A stretch of DNA of 64,000 bases from positions 62,001-126,000 of the forward strand of contig NZ_SOCP01000009.1 in NCBI RefSeq assembly GCF_004364325.1. The letters are read 5' to 3'. Below the pieces are notes generated by a model. That model ran no database searches. It was not told where the DNA came from and worked only from the letters and a program-made list of their open reading frames with translations. Positions 51,377 to 61,676 of this stretch are shown in pieces; the stretch's first letter is position 1; every line of letters starts with the position of its first letter. This stretch comes from Actinophytocola oryzae (lineage in GTDB: Bacteria > Actinomycetota > Actinomycetes > Mycobacteriales > Pseudonocardiaceae). A program made the position numbers and the translations under genes.

Positions 51377-54300
51377 ATGCGTCTGTCATCCCTCGCAGCG
51401 CTGTGCGCTGCGCTGGTCCTGTCCGGAGTCACGAGCGTGCCGGCCCAGGCGGCCGTGCCGCCCCAAGAGCCGGGGGTGACATTACGGGTCTACGACGTCC
51501 AGGTCGAGCTTGACCGGCTGTGCACCCTCAAACCCGGCCAGACCCCCAACATCGACAAGCTGATGCCGACGATCGACTGGAGCGGCAGCGCGTTCGGCAT
51601 CGAGGACTTCTTCATGTCGGAGGCGATCGGCAACATCAACATCGCCACCGCGGGCAGCTACACGTTCCGCCTCACCAGTGACGACGGGTCGCGCATGCGG
51701 CTCGACAACAACCTCCTGATCAACAACGACGGCCTGCACGGGTCGACGCCGGTCGAGGCCACCGTCTCGCTGACCACCGGCTACCACGGGTTCAAGATCG
51801 AGCACTTCGACCGGGCGGGCGGCCAGCAGGTCACGCTCGAGTGGCGGCCACCGGGTGCGAGTGGTTTCAGCGTCGTGCCGAACTCGGTGCTGAGCACCGA
51901 CGCCGGGGTCGTGCGGGTGACCGCGCCGGGCCGCAAGGAGTGCGAGGGCGGCGCCGACACCCCCGGCGACGGCCTGCCGCTCACCGGCGTGCACCCGGAC
52001 CTGACGCTGACCAACCTGCGCCCCAACGGTTTCCAGCCGCAGGTGACCGGCATGGACTGGCTGCCGGACGGCCGCCTGGCCATCACCACCTGGGGCGGTT
52101 CCAACAACGTGCTCGGTGAGGTCTACCTGCTGAGCAACGTCACCGGCACCACCAGCCCGTCGCGGGTCACCACGCAGCGGATCGCCAGTGGGCTCAAGGA
52201 GCCGATGGGCATCAAGTACGTCGACGGCAAGCTCTACGTGTCGCAGAAGACCGGGCTCACCGAGCTGAACGACACCAACGGCGACTGGGTCACCGACAAC
52301 TACCGCACCGTCGCGACCTGGCCGTTCGGCAACAACTTCCACGAGTTCGCGTTCGGACTGCTCTACAAGGACGGGTTCTTCTACCTCAACCTGTCCGTGG
52401 CGATCGACGAGGGCGGCAACACCACGAACCCGCAGCCCGCGCCGAACCGCGGCTCGACGCTGAAGATCAACAAGACCACGGGCGCGGTGTCCTATGTGGC
52501 CGGTGGGCTGCGCACGCCGCACGGCATCGGCTGGGGCCCGGACGGCGACATCTTCGTCACCGACAACCAGGGTGGCTGGCTGCCGTCGTCGAAGCTCGTG
52601 CACATCAAGCAGAACCGCTTCTTCAACCACTACATGAACCCGCCGGGGCCGTTCGAGTCGCAGCCGGTGACCCAGCCGGTGCTGTGGCTGCCGCAGAACG
52701 AGATCGCGAACTCGCCGAGCAACCCGATCCTGTTGTCGCAGGGGCCGTTCGCCGGCCAGTTCGTCTTCGGTGACGTCACCTACGGCGGCATCCAGCGCGG
52801 TTTCGTCGAGAAGGTCAACGGCGAGTACCAGGGCGCGGTCTTCCGCATGACGCAGGGCCTCGAGTCCGGCGTGAGCCGCATGACGCTCGGTCCGGACGGC
52901 GCGCTGTACACCGGCGGCATCGGTGCGGGCGGCAACTGGGGCCAGGAGGGCAAACTGACCTACGGCCTGCAGAAGGTCGCGTTCAACGGCAACAACGCGT
53001 TCGACATCAAGGCCATGCGGGCGGTCGCGGGTGGCTTCGAGCTGGAGTACACGCAGCCGCTGTCCACCGCGACCGCGCAGGAGGTGGCGTCGAAGTACCA
53101 GGCACAGCAGTGGCGCTACGTCCCGACCTCCGCCTACGGCGGCCCGAAGGTCGACGCGGAGACCGTGCCCGTGACCTCGGCGACGGTGTCTGCGGACCGC
53201 CGCAAGGTGACGCTGAAGATGTCCAACCTGAAGGCAGGCCGCGTGGTGTACGTCCGCTCGCCCCGCTCGTTCACCTCGGAGAGCGGTGAGCAGCTGTGGA
53301 GCACCGAGGCGTGGTACACGCTGAACGCGTTGGTCGGCGGCTTCCAGGACACCGACCTCGAGGCGGAGGCCTCGGCGCTCGGCGGCGGCGCGGTGACGGC
53401 GACCGACCACACGGGATACTCGGGCACCGGTTTCGTCGCCGGGTACTGGAACCAGGGCGCGTCGACGACGTTCACCGTGAGCGTGCCCACCGCGGGCTCC
53501 TACCAGGCGCGGCTGCGGTACGCGAACGGCCCTGACCCGGTCGCGGGCGCCAAGACGGTCAGCCTCTACGTGAACGGGACGAAGGTGCGGCAGGTCTCGT
53601 TGGCCAGCACCGGGAACTGGGACACGTGGGCCACGAAGACCGACGCGGTGACCCTCGCCGCGGGCACGAACTCGATCTCCTACCGCTACGACGCGGGCGA
53701 CGGTGGCAACGTCAACCTCGACCGGCTCACCGTCGGCGCGACGACGCAGATCCTCGACACCGACCTCGAGGCGGAGTCGTCGGGTCTCGGCGGTGGTGCC
53801 GAGGTCGCGACCGATCACGCAGGCTACTCGGGCAGTGGTTTCGTGGCCGGGTACTGGAACCAGGGCGCGTCCACGACGTTCACCGTGACCGTGCCGACCG
53901 CGGGCACGTACCAGTCGCGGCTGCGGTACTCCAACGGCCCGAACCCGTTCGCGGGCAACAAGAGGGTGAGCCTGTACGTCAACAACGCGAAGGTGCGGCA
54001 GATCTCCCTGGCCAGCACCGGCAACTGGGACACGTGGGCGATCCAGACCGACGTGGTGACGCTGAACGCGGGCGCCAACACCGTGTCCTACCGGTACGAC
54101 GCGGGTGACGACGGCAACGTGAACCTCGACAAGCTCACGGTCGGGGCCGGCTCGCGGATCGTGCTGTTCGACGGCACCGGGCTCGGTGCGTGGGAGGCCC
54201 GCTCGGGTGGCGCGGCGAACTGGCCGATCTCGGGTGGTTCGGTCGAGTCGCTCGGCGGTGACATCCGCACGAAGCAGAAGTTCGGCGACTTCCGGCTGCA

Positions 54301-54736
54301 CGTCGAGTGGTACGAGCCGGAGTACCCGCCGGAGGTGACCGGTCAGGCCCGCGGCAACAGCGGCGTGTTCCTGCAGGAACGGTACGAGGTGCAGGTGCTG
54401 GAGTCCTACGGCAAGCCGGCGGCCGACAACGAGGCGGGCAGCATCTACTCGAAGCGCGCGCCGGACGCGAACGTGGCCACCCCGTCGGGCACGTGGCAGA
54501 CCTACGACATCACCTTCCGCGCGGCGAGGTTCGACAGCGCGGGCAACAAGACCGCGAACGCCCGCGTGACGGTGGTGTGGAACGGCGTGACCGTGCACGA
54601 CAACGTGGAGATCAACGGCGGCACCGGCGACAACCTCCCCGAGGACGCCACACCGCAGTCGATCCGGCTCCAGGACCACGGCGACGCCGGCGCGAACCCC
54701 CGCTACCGCAACATCTGGATCGAGCCGCTGACCTGA
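51377..54736 (+). CDS. secreted PA14 / sugar dehydrogenase-like / CBM / DUF1080 multidomain protein
   Basis: 1119 residues; GGGAGAAG precedes the ATG; signal peptide RLSSLAALCAALVLSGVTSV with cleavage near AQAA. Order: PA14 domain (about 40-185; TAGSYTFRLTSDDGSRMRLD, GYHGFKIEHFDRAGGQQVTL); sugar-dehydrogenase-type propeller (about 205-545; GMDWLPDGRLAITTWGGSNN, PHGIGWGPDGDIFVTDNQGG, FVFGDVTYGG); two near-identical carbohydrate-binding domains (658-788 and 794-925; LEAEASALGGG / LEAESSGLGGG, GFVAGYWNQGASTTF in both); and a C-terminal DUF1080 domain (about 930-1119; FDGTGLGAWEARSGG, GNSGVFLQERYEVQVLESYG, RYRNIWIEPL). DUF1080 (Pfam 3keto-disac_hyd) hydrolyses 3-keto-disaccharides in characterised cases. 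With the ThuA-type and isomerase proteins it suggests extracellular oxidation and cleavage of a disaccharide; pathway is inference. Confidence 0.9.
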   Translation: MRLSSLAALCAALVLSGVTSVPAQAAVPPQEPGVTLRVYDVQVELDRLCTLKPGQTPNIDKLMPTIDWSGSAFGIEDFFMSEAIGNINIATAGSYTFRLTSDDGSRMRLDNNLLINNDGLHGSTPVEATVSLTTGYHGFKIEHFDRAGGQQVTLEWRPPGASGFSVVPNSVLSTDAGVVRVTAPGRKECEGGADTPGDGLPLTGVHPDLTLTNLRPNGFQPQVTGMDWLPDGRLAITTWGGSNNVLGEVYLLSNVTGTTSPSRVTTQRIASGLKEPMGIKYVDGKLYVSQKTGLTELNDTNGDWVTDNYRTVATWPFGNNFHEFAFGLLYKDGFFYLNLSVAIDEGGNTTNPQPAPNRGSTLKINKTTGAVSYVAGGLRTPHGIGWGPDGDIFVTDNQGGWLPSSKLVHIKQNRFFNHYMNPPGPFESQPVTQPVLWLPQNEIANSPSNPILLSQGPFAGQFVFGDVTYGGIQRGFVEKVNGEYQGAVFRMTQGLESGVSRMTLGPDGALYTGGIGAGGNWGQEGKLTYGLQKVAFNGNNAFDIKAMRAVAGGFELEYTQPLSTATAQEVASKYQAQQWRYVPTSAYGGPKVDAETVPVTSATVSADRRKVTLKMSNLKAGRVVYVRSPRSFTSESGEQLWSTEAWYTLNALVGGFQDTDLEAEASALGGGAVTATDHTGYSGTGFVAGYWNQGASTTFTVSVPTAGSYQARLRYANGPDPVAGAKTVSLYVNGTKVRQVSLASTGNWDTWATKTDAVTLAAGTNSISYRYDAGDGGNVNLDRLTVGATTQILDTDLEAESSGLGGGAEVATDHAGYSGSGFVAGYWNQGASTTFTVTVPTAGTYQSRLRYSNGPNPFAGNKRVSLYVNNAKVRQISLASTGNWDTWAIQTDVVTLNAGANTVSYRYDAGDDGNVNLDKLTVGAGSRIVLFDGTGLGAWEARSGGAANWPISGGSVESLGGDIRTKQKFGDFRLHVEWYEPEYPPEVTGQARGNSGVFLQERYEVQVLESYGKPAADNEAGSIYSKRAPDANVATPSGTWQTYDITFRAARFDSAGNKTANARVTVVWNGVTVHDNVEINGGTGDNLPEDATPQSIRLQDHGDAGANPRYRNIWIEPLT
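53348..54149 (+). repeat. tandem duplication of a carbohydrate-binding domain
   Basis: Two in-frame copies of about 394 nt, at 53348-53741 and 53756-54149, period 408 nt, encode CBM35/CBM6-like domains that are nearly identical through long stretches (GFVAGYWNQGASTTF, SLASTGNWDTWA, SYRYDAGD). The high identity suggests recent duplication or ongoing gene conversion. Confidence 0.85.
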
Positions 54737-54801
54737 CGGTCACGGCGGGCACGAACCCGAGCCCGGGGTCGACGCGGCGGAACAGCGCCGGGTCGACCCC
54801 G
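54728..54801 (-). repeat. partial copy of the amidase gene 3' end (copy A)
   Basis: This stretch repeats 54953-55026, the 3' end of the amidase gene, with about six differences including a 1-nt indel. Translated on the minus strand it reads VDPALFRRVDPGLGF next to the amidase's VNPALFRYVDPGSGS. It is a duplicated gene fragment; the last codons of the PA14/DUF1080 gene lie inside the repeat. Otherwise 54812-54952 holds nothing I can identify. Confidence 0.7.
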
Positions 54802-54811
54802 GGCTCGGGTT
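54754..54811 (+). terminator. very strong hairpin after the PA14/DUF1080 gene
   Basis: Perfect 20-bp inverted repeat, 54754-54773 (starting AACCCGAGCCCGGGG) and 54792-54811, with an 18-nt loop, 17 nt after the stop. One arm lies in the duplicated amidase fragment, so the terminator seems to have been built from duplicated coding sequence. Confidence 0.8.
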
Positions 54812-54964
54812 TCCCGCTGTCCACGAGGTGGTGGACACTACCGTCGAGGACCGGTCGGACCTCTCGGCGGACGGATCGACCTCGGTGCCGACCGGGAGCG
54901 GCTGATCATGGCGTTGAAGCCGCGCGACTCGCGATCCGACTCCCGAGTGGGTCTGACCTGACGG

Positions 54965-56455
54965 TCACGGCGGGCACGAGCCCGAGCCGGGGTCGACGTA
55001 GCGGAACAGCGCCGGGTTGACCCGGGTCGGGGGTTGGCGCAGGCCGCTGGCCTGCTCGTACGCGTACGCGTAACCGATCAGTGTCGGTTCGGTCCACGCC
55101 TGGCCCAGCAGGGTGATGCCGAACGGGTGGCGGTTCGTCGTGCGGTAGCCGGCGGGCACGGTGATCGAGGGGTAGCCGGCCAGGGCGCCGAGTGACGCGC
55201 TGCCGGAGCCGGTGAACAGCAGCGCGGTCAGGTCGTGGCGGTCCAGGACGGCGTCGACGCGGTCGCGGCTGTCCACCAGGTCCTTCGCCCGGTCCGCGGC
55301 GTGGCGGGCGGTGTCGGCGCTGTCGGGGGAGAGGTCCATGGCCTGTGCCGTCAGCGCGCGGGCCTGGCCGTACTTGAGCGTCGCCGCGGCGTTGGCCTCG
55401 TTGTGGGAGATCACCTCGGCCAGCGTGCGGACCGGGGCGCCCGCCGGGAGACGCGCCAGGTACTCGTTCAGGTCCCGTTTGAACTCGTAGTGCAGGACCG
55501 TCGAGTCGTCGCCGCAGCCGCTGTCCAGGTCGACGTCCACCAGGGTCGCGCCCTGTTCCCGGAGCACGGTGCACGCCGCGTCCCACAGCGGTCGCCCGTC
55601 ACCGTCCGGGACCTGGTCCGCGACCACGCCGATCCTCGCGCCCCGCAGGGCATCCGGGTGCAGTGAGCGGGTGAGATCGCGGTCCGCCAACGGGTTTCCG
55701 GCCGTCGCCGGGTCGTCGGGGTCGATGCCTGCCATGGCGCTCAGCAGGACGGCCGCGTCGGTGACGGTTCTCGTCATCGGGCCCGCGGTGTCCTGGCTCG
55801 CCGCGATCGGGAGGATGCCGCCCCGGCTGGCCAGGCCCAGCGTCGGTTTGACGCCCACCACCGAGTTCGCCGCCGCGGGGCTCAGGATCGAGCCGTTGGT
55901 CTCCGTGCCCACGGCGAGCGCGGCCAGACCCGCGGCCACCGCCGACGCCGAGCCCGCGCTCGAGCCGCTCGGCGACCGGGAGGCGTCGTAGGGGTTGCGG
56001 ACCTGGCCGCCGAGCGAGCTGTACCCACCGGGCATGCCCTCGGCCAGGAAGTTCGCGAACTCCGTCAGGTTCGTCTTGCCGATGATCACCGCCCCGGCGC
56101 GGCGCAGGTTCGTGACCAGTGCGGCATCTGCCGCGGGGTAGGCGTGCTCCAGCGCGACCGACCCCGCGGTCGTCGGCATGCCCCGCACGTCGATGTTGTC
56201 CTTGACCAGCACGGGTATCCCGAGCAGCCGACCGTGCGGACCGCCGCGCAGCCGGTCGGCCTCGGCCGCATCGGCGAGCGCGTCCGGGTTGAGCGCGCGC
56301 ACCGCGTTGAGCGCAGGCCCCCGCGAGTTGAACACCTCGATGCGGCCCAGGTACGCCTGGACGAGGTCCACGCTGGTGATCGTCCCGGCGTCGAGCAGCG
56401 TCGCCAGCTGCCGGACGGACGCGACCTCGAGGTCGACGGCGCTACCCATGATCAC
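54965..56455 (-). CDS. amidase-signature family hydrolase
   Basis: 496 residues. The Ser-cisSer-Lys triad is intact: K85 in VLVKDNID, S165 in SPSGSSAGSA and nucleophile S189 in GTETNGSI. ALNAVRALNPDALADAAEAD and RTVTDAAVLLSAMAGIDPDD are further family signatures. It hydrolyses an amide of unknown kind; no signal peptide, so cytoplasmic, and a GatA role is unlikely without GatB/C. It follows the enolase-superfamily gene by 27 nt in one operon. Its last ~25 codons are duplicated at 54728-54801. Confidence 0.9.
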   Translation of the reverse strand: MIMGSAVDLEVASVRQLATLLDAGTITSVDLVQAYLGRIEVFNSRGPALNAVRALNPDALADAAEADRLRGGPHGRLLGIPVLVKDNIDVRGMPTTAGSVALEHAYPAADAALVTNLRRAGAVIIGKTNLTEFANFLAEGMPGGYSSLGGQVRNPYDASRSPSGSSAGSASAVAAGLAALAVGTETNGSILSPAAANSVVGVKPTLGLASRGGILPIAASQDTAGPMTRTVTDAAVLLSAMAGIDPDDPATAGNPLADRDLTRSLHPDALRGARIGVVADQVPDGDGRPLWDAACTVLREQGATLVDVDLDSGCGDDSTVLHYEFKRDLNEYLARLPAGAPVRTLAEVISHNEANAAATLKYGQARALTAQAMDLSPDSADTARHAADRAKDLVDSRDRVDAVLDRHDLTALLFTGSGSASLGALAGYPSITVPAGYRTTNRHPFGITLLGQAWTEPTLIGYAYAYEQASGLRQPPTRVNPALFRYVDPGSGSCPP

Positions 56456-56482
56456 GAGCGTGGCGGTCCGGGGCGGCCCCGG

Positions 56483-57619
56483 TCAACCACCCACCGTGCT
56501 CTTCTCCACGGTCCATTCCCGCGCCCGGTCGCTCAGCGTGATGCCGAGACCGGGCCGAGCGGACAGGTGCATGCGCCCGTCCACACATTCCAGGCGCTCG
56601 TTGAACAACGGGTACAGCCAGTCGAAGTGCTCGACCCACGGCTCGGCCGGGTACGCGGCGGCGAGGTGGACGTGGATCTCCATCGCGTAGTGCGGTGCCA
56701 GCCCGAGGTTCGCGTGCTCGGCGAGCGTCGCGAGCTTCAGGAACTGCGTGATGCCACCGATCCTCGGCGCGTCCGGCTGCAGGATGTCGACCGCGCGGTG
56801 GCGGATCAGCTCGTGGTGCTCACCGACGCTCGTCAGCATCTCGCCCGACGCGACCGCCGTGGTCAGCGCCCGGGTGAGGTCCGCGTGGCCCTCCGCGTCG
56901 TAGGCGTCCAGCGGCTCCTCGATCCACACCAGGCCGAACTCCTCCAGCGCCCTGCCCATCCGCATGGCCGTCGGCCGGTCCCACTGCTGGTTGGCGTCCA
57001 CCATCAGCGGCACCGCGTCGCCGAGGTGCTCGCGCACGGCCGCGACCCGCCGCAGGTCCTCGCGCCAGTCCGGCTGGCCCACCTTGACCTTGATGCCGCC
57101 GATGCCGGACGCCAGTGTCGCGGTCGCGTTGTCCTTGACCTGCTCCACCGACTCGTGCAGGAACCCACCGGAGGTGTCGTAGCACCGCACCGAGTCCCGG
57201 TGCGCGCCGAGGAGCTTCGCCAGCGGCAGGCCCGCGCGCTTCGCCTTCAGGTCCCACAGCGCCACGTCGATCGCGGCCAGCGCCTGGGTCGCGGCGCCGC
57301 TGCGGCCCACCGACGCACCCGCCCACACGAGCTTGGTCCACAGGCGGCCGATGTCGCTCGGGTCCTCGCCGAGGAGGTCCGGCGCGACCTCCCGGGCGTG
57401 CGCGAACTGGGCGGGGCCGCCCGCGCGCTTGGCGTAGCCGAAGCCGACACCCTCGTGCCCCGACTCGGTCGTGATCTCCGCGAACAGGAACGCGACCTCG
57501 GTCATGGGTCGCTGCCGCCCGGTGAACACCTTGGCGTCGCTGATGCCGGTCGGCAGCGGGAGGGTCACCGAGGACAGCGTGACCGAGGCGATCCGGTCGA
57601 GAACGGCGGCGTTGCTCAT
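56483..57619 (-). CDS. enolase-superfamily acid-sugar dehydratase-like enzyme
   Basis: 378 residues; ATG at 57619 gives MSNAAVLDRIASVTLSSVTL. Mandelate racemase/muconate lactonising subgroup: K-x-K base in GGIKVKVG, metal ligands D in MVDANQQW, E in VWIEEP and E in ASGEMLTSVGEH, and a His base in LAPHYAMEIHVH. The capping-domain sequence RQRPMTEVAFLFAEITTESG and GFGYAKRAGGPAQFAHAREV resembles L-talarate/galactarate dehydratases. It probably dehydrates an aldaric or aldonic acid sugar. It heads an operon with the amidase and is divergent from the DUF4190 gene. Confidence 0.85.
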   Translation of the reverse strand: MSNAAVLDRIASVTLSSVTLPLPTGISDAKVFTGRQRPMTEVAFLFAEITTESGHEGVGFGYAKRAGGPAQFAHAREVAPDLLGEDPSDIGRLWTKLVWAGASVGRSGAATQALAAIDVALWDLKAKRAGLPLAKLLGAHRDSVRCYDTSGGFLHESVEQVKDNATATLASGIGGIKVKVGQPDWREDLRRVAAVREHLGDAVPLMVDANQQWDRPTAMRMGRALEEFGLVWIEEPLDAYDAEGHADLTRALTTAVASGEMLTSVGEHHELIRHRAVDILQPDAPRIGGITQFLKLATLAEHANLGLAPHYAMEIHVHLAAAYPAEPWVEHFDWLYPLFNERLECVDGRMHLSARPGLGITLSDRAREWTVEKSTVGG

Positions 57620-57757
57620 GCGCCCAACGTAGGAACGGCGTGTGATCGCTGTCCAACGCTTGTTTCGCATCGGGTGATACCCGCCGCGCATGACGCACGA
57701 GGGGTATCGGGCGATGCCGTACACTCCGCTCCTTCGTTCGAACACTGGGGGAGAGAC

Positions 57758-58372
57758 ATGTCCGAGCCAGACGGGCCGACAACGGCCGAGCGGAGACAGG
57801 CCGCGTTCGACGAGCTGATGCGCATCGAGAACGACCGGAACAGGGCGCCGGTCAGCGGGCTCGCGGTCGCCACACTGGTGTTCGGGATCCTCGGTGGTGT
57901 CCTCGCACTGGTCTTCGGGTTCTTCGCGATCTCGCAGATCCGCGACGGGCAGCGGCGCGGCACGGGCTTCGTGGTCGCGGGGTTCGCCGCGTTCGTGGCG
58001 TGGGTGGTCTACCTCACGGTCCTCGCCACCTCACCGGCCGGACCCCAGCCGGTGAACGGGGTGGACCTGAAGGCGGGGGAGTGCTTCCAGGCACCGGGCA
58101 TGTCCGGTGAGGTCTCCGTGGTCCGGACGGACTGCACCGAGCCGCACACCGGTGAGGCGTTCACGGTCTTCACCGTGCCGGACGGCACCTATCCCGGCAG
58201 CGTCGAGCTGTTCGACGAGAGCATCGCGCGGTGCCAGAGCGAGGTCGCCGGGATGCCCGCGGACGGGCGTGTGCAGGTCATGACGCCCAGCCCCGAGACG
58301 TGGGAGAAGCGGAAGTCCCACACGGTCGTGTGTTACTTCCGCTTCTCCGACGAGGTGACCCACCCGCTCTGA
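57758..58372 (+). CDS. DUF4190 / septum-formation-like membrane protein
   Basis: 204 residues. Two membrane helices (about 35-60 APVSGLAVATLVFGILGGVL and about 68-92 FVVAGFAAFVAWVVYLTVLA) form the DUF4190 part; the C-terminal 110 residues outside match the actinobacterial septum-formation domain: GVDLKAGECFQAPGMSGEVS, VVRTDCTEPHTGEAFTVFTV and a closing VVCYFRF, with three Cys expected to pair. GGGGGAGA precedes the ATG. It converges on the GH10 gene with 5 nt between stops. Role uncertain. Confidence 0.82.
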   Translation: MSEPDGPTTAERRQAAFDELMRIENDRNRAPVSGLAVATLVFGILGGVLALVFGFFAISQIRDGQRRGTGFVVAGFAAFVAWVVYLTVLATSPAGPQPVNGVDLKAGECFQAPGMSGEVSVVRTDCTEPHTGEAFTVFTVPDGTYPGSVELFDESIARCQSEVAGMPADGRVQVMTPSPETWEKRKSHTVVCYFRFSDEVTHPL

Positions 58373-58377
58373 GGGCG

Positions 58378-60048
58378 TTACGCCGTCGTGCAGGCCGCGC
58401 CGTTCAGCGTGAACGTCGTCGGCGCCGTGTTGGTGCCGCTGTAGGTGCCGTTGAAGCCGATCTGCACCGACGCGTTCGCGGAGAGGGTGCCGTTGTAGGA
58501 CATGTTGGTCGCGGTCACGTTCGCGCTGCCGGAGGCCTGCGTCCACGTCGCGTTCCAGCCCTGACTCACCCGCTGCCCGGACGGGAACGCGAACGCCAGC
58601 GTCCAGCCGTTGACCGTCGCCGTGCCGGTGTTGGTGATCGTCACGCTCCCGCTGAAGCCACCGCCGTCACCCCAGTTCGACGCCGTGTACGCGACCCGGC
58701 AGGGGCCCGCGGCAGGGCCGGACGCGGTCGTGAACGTCACCGTCGCCGACGGGGTCGACAGGTTCCCCGCGCCGTCCCTCGCCCGCACGTACACCTGGTA
58801 CTGGGTGCTCGGGGTCAACCCGGTCAACGTCGTCGAGGCCGAAGTGGACTGACCGAGCAGCGGGTCGGTCGTGCCCTGCTCCCGGTAGACGTTGTAGCCG
58901 GACAGACCACTGCCGCCCGAGTCCGTCGACGCCGACCACGACAGTGCCGCGGTGCTCGACGTCACGCCGGACGCGGTCGGCGTACCGGGTGTGGTCGGCG
59001 CGGTGGTGTCCGGAGTGGACCCGCCCGCCAGCGCGTCGTGCACGGCCGTGTACGCGGGCTTCTGCCGGAAGCTCTCGTCGACCAGCAGTGCGGCGCCCTC
59101 GCCGGGGAAGGTGTTCGGCACCCACGAGTACTTGTCCGTGTAGCCCCAGGTGGTGATGCCGACGCAACGGGTGACCGCGAGACACGCGTCGATCACGTTC
59201 TTGAAGTACGTCGCCTGGGTCGCGAGCTTCGTCGAGTCCGACGGCAGCTGCATGCGCACGTCCAGCTCGGTGATCGCCACGTCGAGTCCGAGGTCGGCGA
59301 ACCGCTGCAGGTTCTGCTGCATCTGCGACGGGAACCCGTACTGGATCGCCAGGTGCGCCTGGAAGCCGACGCCGTCGATCGGCACGCCCTGCGACAGCAG
59401 CGACTGCACCAGCGTGTACATGGCGTTGCTCTTCGCGCCCATGCCGTCGGTGTTGTAGTCGTTGATGTACAGCTTCACGTCCGGGTCGGCCGCCCTGGCC
59501 GCGCGGAACGCGTCGGCGATGTAGCTGGACCCGAGCTTGGCGTACCAGAACGAGTTCCGCATCGTGCCGTCGTCGTTGAGCGCCTCGTTCACGACGTCCC
59601 ACGCGTACAGCTGGCCCTCGTAGTGGTTCACCACGTTGGTGATGTGGTTCTGCAGGGCCGAACGCAGCGCGGTCGCGTCGAGGTTCTGCACCCAGTTCGG
59701 TGTCTGCTGGTGCCACACCAGCGTGTGGCCGCGGACGGTCTGGCCGTTGGCGCGGGCCAGGCTCACGATCTCGTCGCCCCTGGTGTAGCTGAACTGGCCC
59801 TGCGTCGGCTCGGTCGAGTCCCACTTCATCGCGTTGCCGGGCGTCAGCTGGCTGAACTCGCTCGCGATGAGCGGCCGGTACTGCGCGTCGGTGATCTCGT
59901 TGTTGTCCACCGCGTCGCCGAAGTACTTGCCGCGCGCGGCGGCGTGCACCTTCAGCGGGTCCGCGGAGGCGGGTGCGGCCAGCACGACCACCCCGGCGAG
60001 CCCCGACAGGACGACGAGCGTGGCGGCGAGTGCTCTTCTCACGAACAT
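58378..60048 (-). CDS. secreted GH10 endo-xylanase with FnIII and CBM2
   Basis: 556 residues with signal peptide (RALAATLVVLSGLAGVVVLA, cleavage ASA-DP). GH10 barrel at about 33-345 with acid/base E155 in DVVNEALND and nucleophile E261 in ITELDVRM; HTLVWHQQTP is also diagnostic. A fibronectin III domain (about 355-445; TPGTPTASGVTSSTAALSWS, GLTPSTQYQVYVRARDGAGN) leads to a C-terminal family 2 cellulose-binding module ([39 protein letters not shown]). It cuts xylan backbones while anchored to plant wall. It is last in the GH48-GH5-GH10 operon, after a strong hairpin. Confidence 0.95.
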   Translation of the reverse strand: MFVRRALAATLVVLSGLAGVVVLAAPASADPLKVHAAARGKYFGDAVDNNEITDAQYRPLIASEFSQLTPGNAMKWDSTEPTQGQFSYTRGDEIVSLARANGQTVRGHTLVWHQQTPNWVQNLDATALRSALQNHITNVVNHYEGQLYAWDVVNEALNDDGTMRNSFWYAKLGSSYIADAFRAARAADPDVKLYINDYNTDGMGAKSNAMYTLVQSLLSQGVPIDGVGFQAHLAIQYGFPSQMQQNLQRFADLGLDVAITELDVRMQLPSDSTKLATQATYFKNVIDACLAVTRCVGITTWGYTDKYSWVPNTFPGEGAALLVDESFRQKPAYTAVHDALAGGSTPDTTAPTTPGTPTASGVTSSTAALSWSASTDSGGSGLSGYNVYREQGTTDPLLGQSTSASTTLTGLTPSTQYQVYVRARDGAGNLSTPSATVTFTTASGPAAGPCRVAYTASNWGDGGGFSGSVTITNTGTATVNGWTLAFAFPSGQRVSQGWNATWTQASGSANVTATNMSYNGTLSANASVQIGFNGTYSGTNTAPTTFTLNGAACTTA

Positions 60049-60073
60049 GGCCTGTTCCTGGCTTTCTGTGAGG

Positions 60074-60130
60074 TTCCCGGGGGTGCCCGTGCGGGGGTGC
60101 CTGCGAAGGGGCGGCGGGCACCCCCGGGAA
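60074..60130 (-). terminator. intra-operon hairpin between GH5 and GH10 genes
   Basis: Perfect 16-bp arms TTCCCGGGGGTGCCCG (60074-60089) and CGGGCACCCCCGGGAA (60115-60130) with a 25-nt loop, 9 nt after the GH5 stop. It either ends the GH48-GH5 transcript, leaving GH10 to its own promoter, or protects the upstream mRNA. Confidence 0.75.
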
Positions 60131-60139
60131 GGTGCAGCG

Positions 60140-61669
<1,530 letters not shown>

Positions 61670-61676
61670 TCACTCA

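Noticed and set aside
51482-54679. 1065-residue minus-strand frame opposite the PA14/DUF1080 gene
   Set aside because: GC-driven shadow; the plus strand has a signal peptide, recognisable domains and a promoter.
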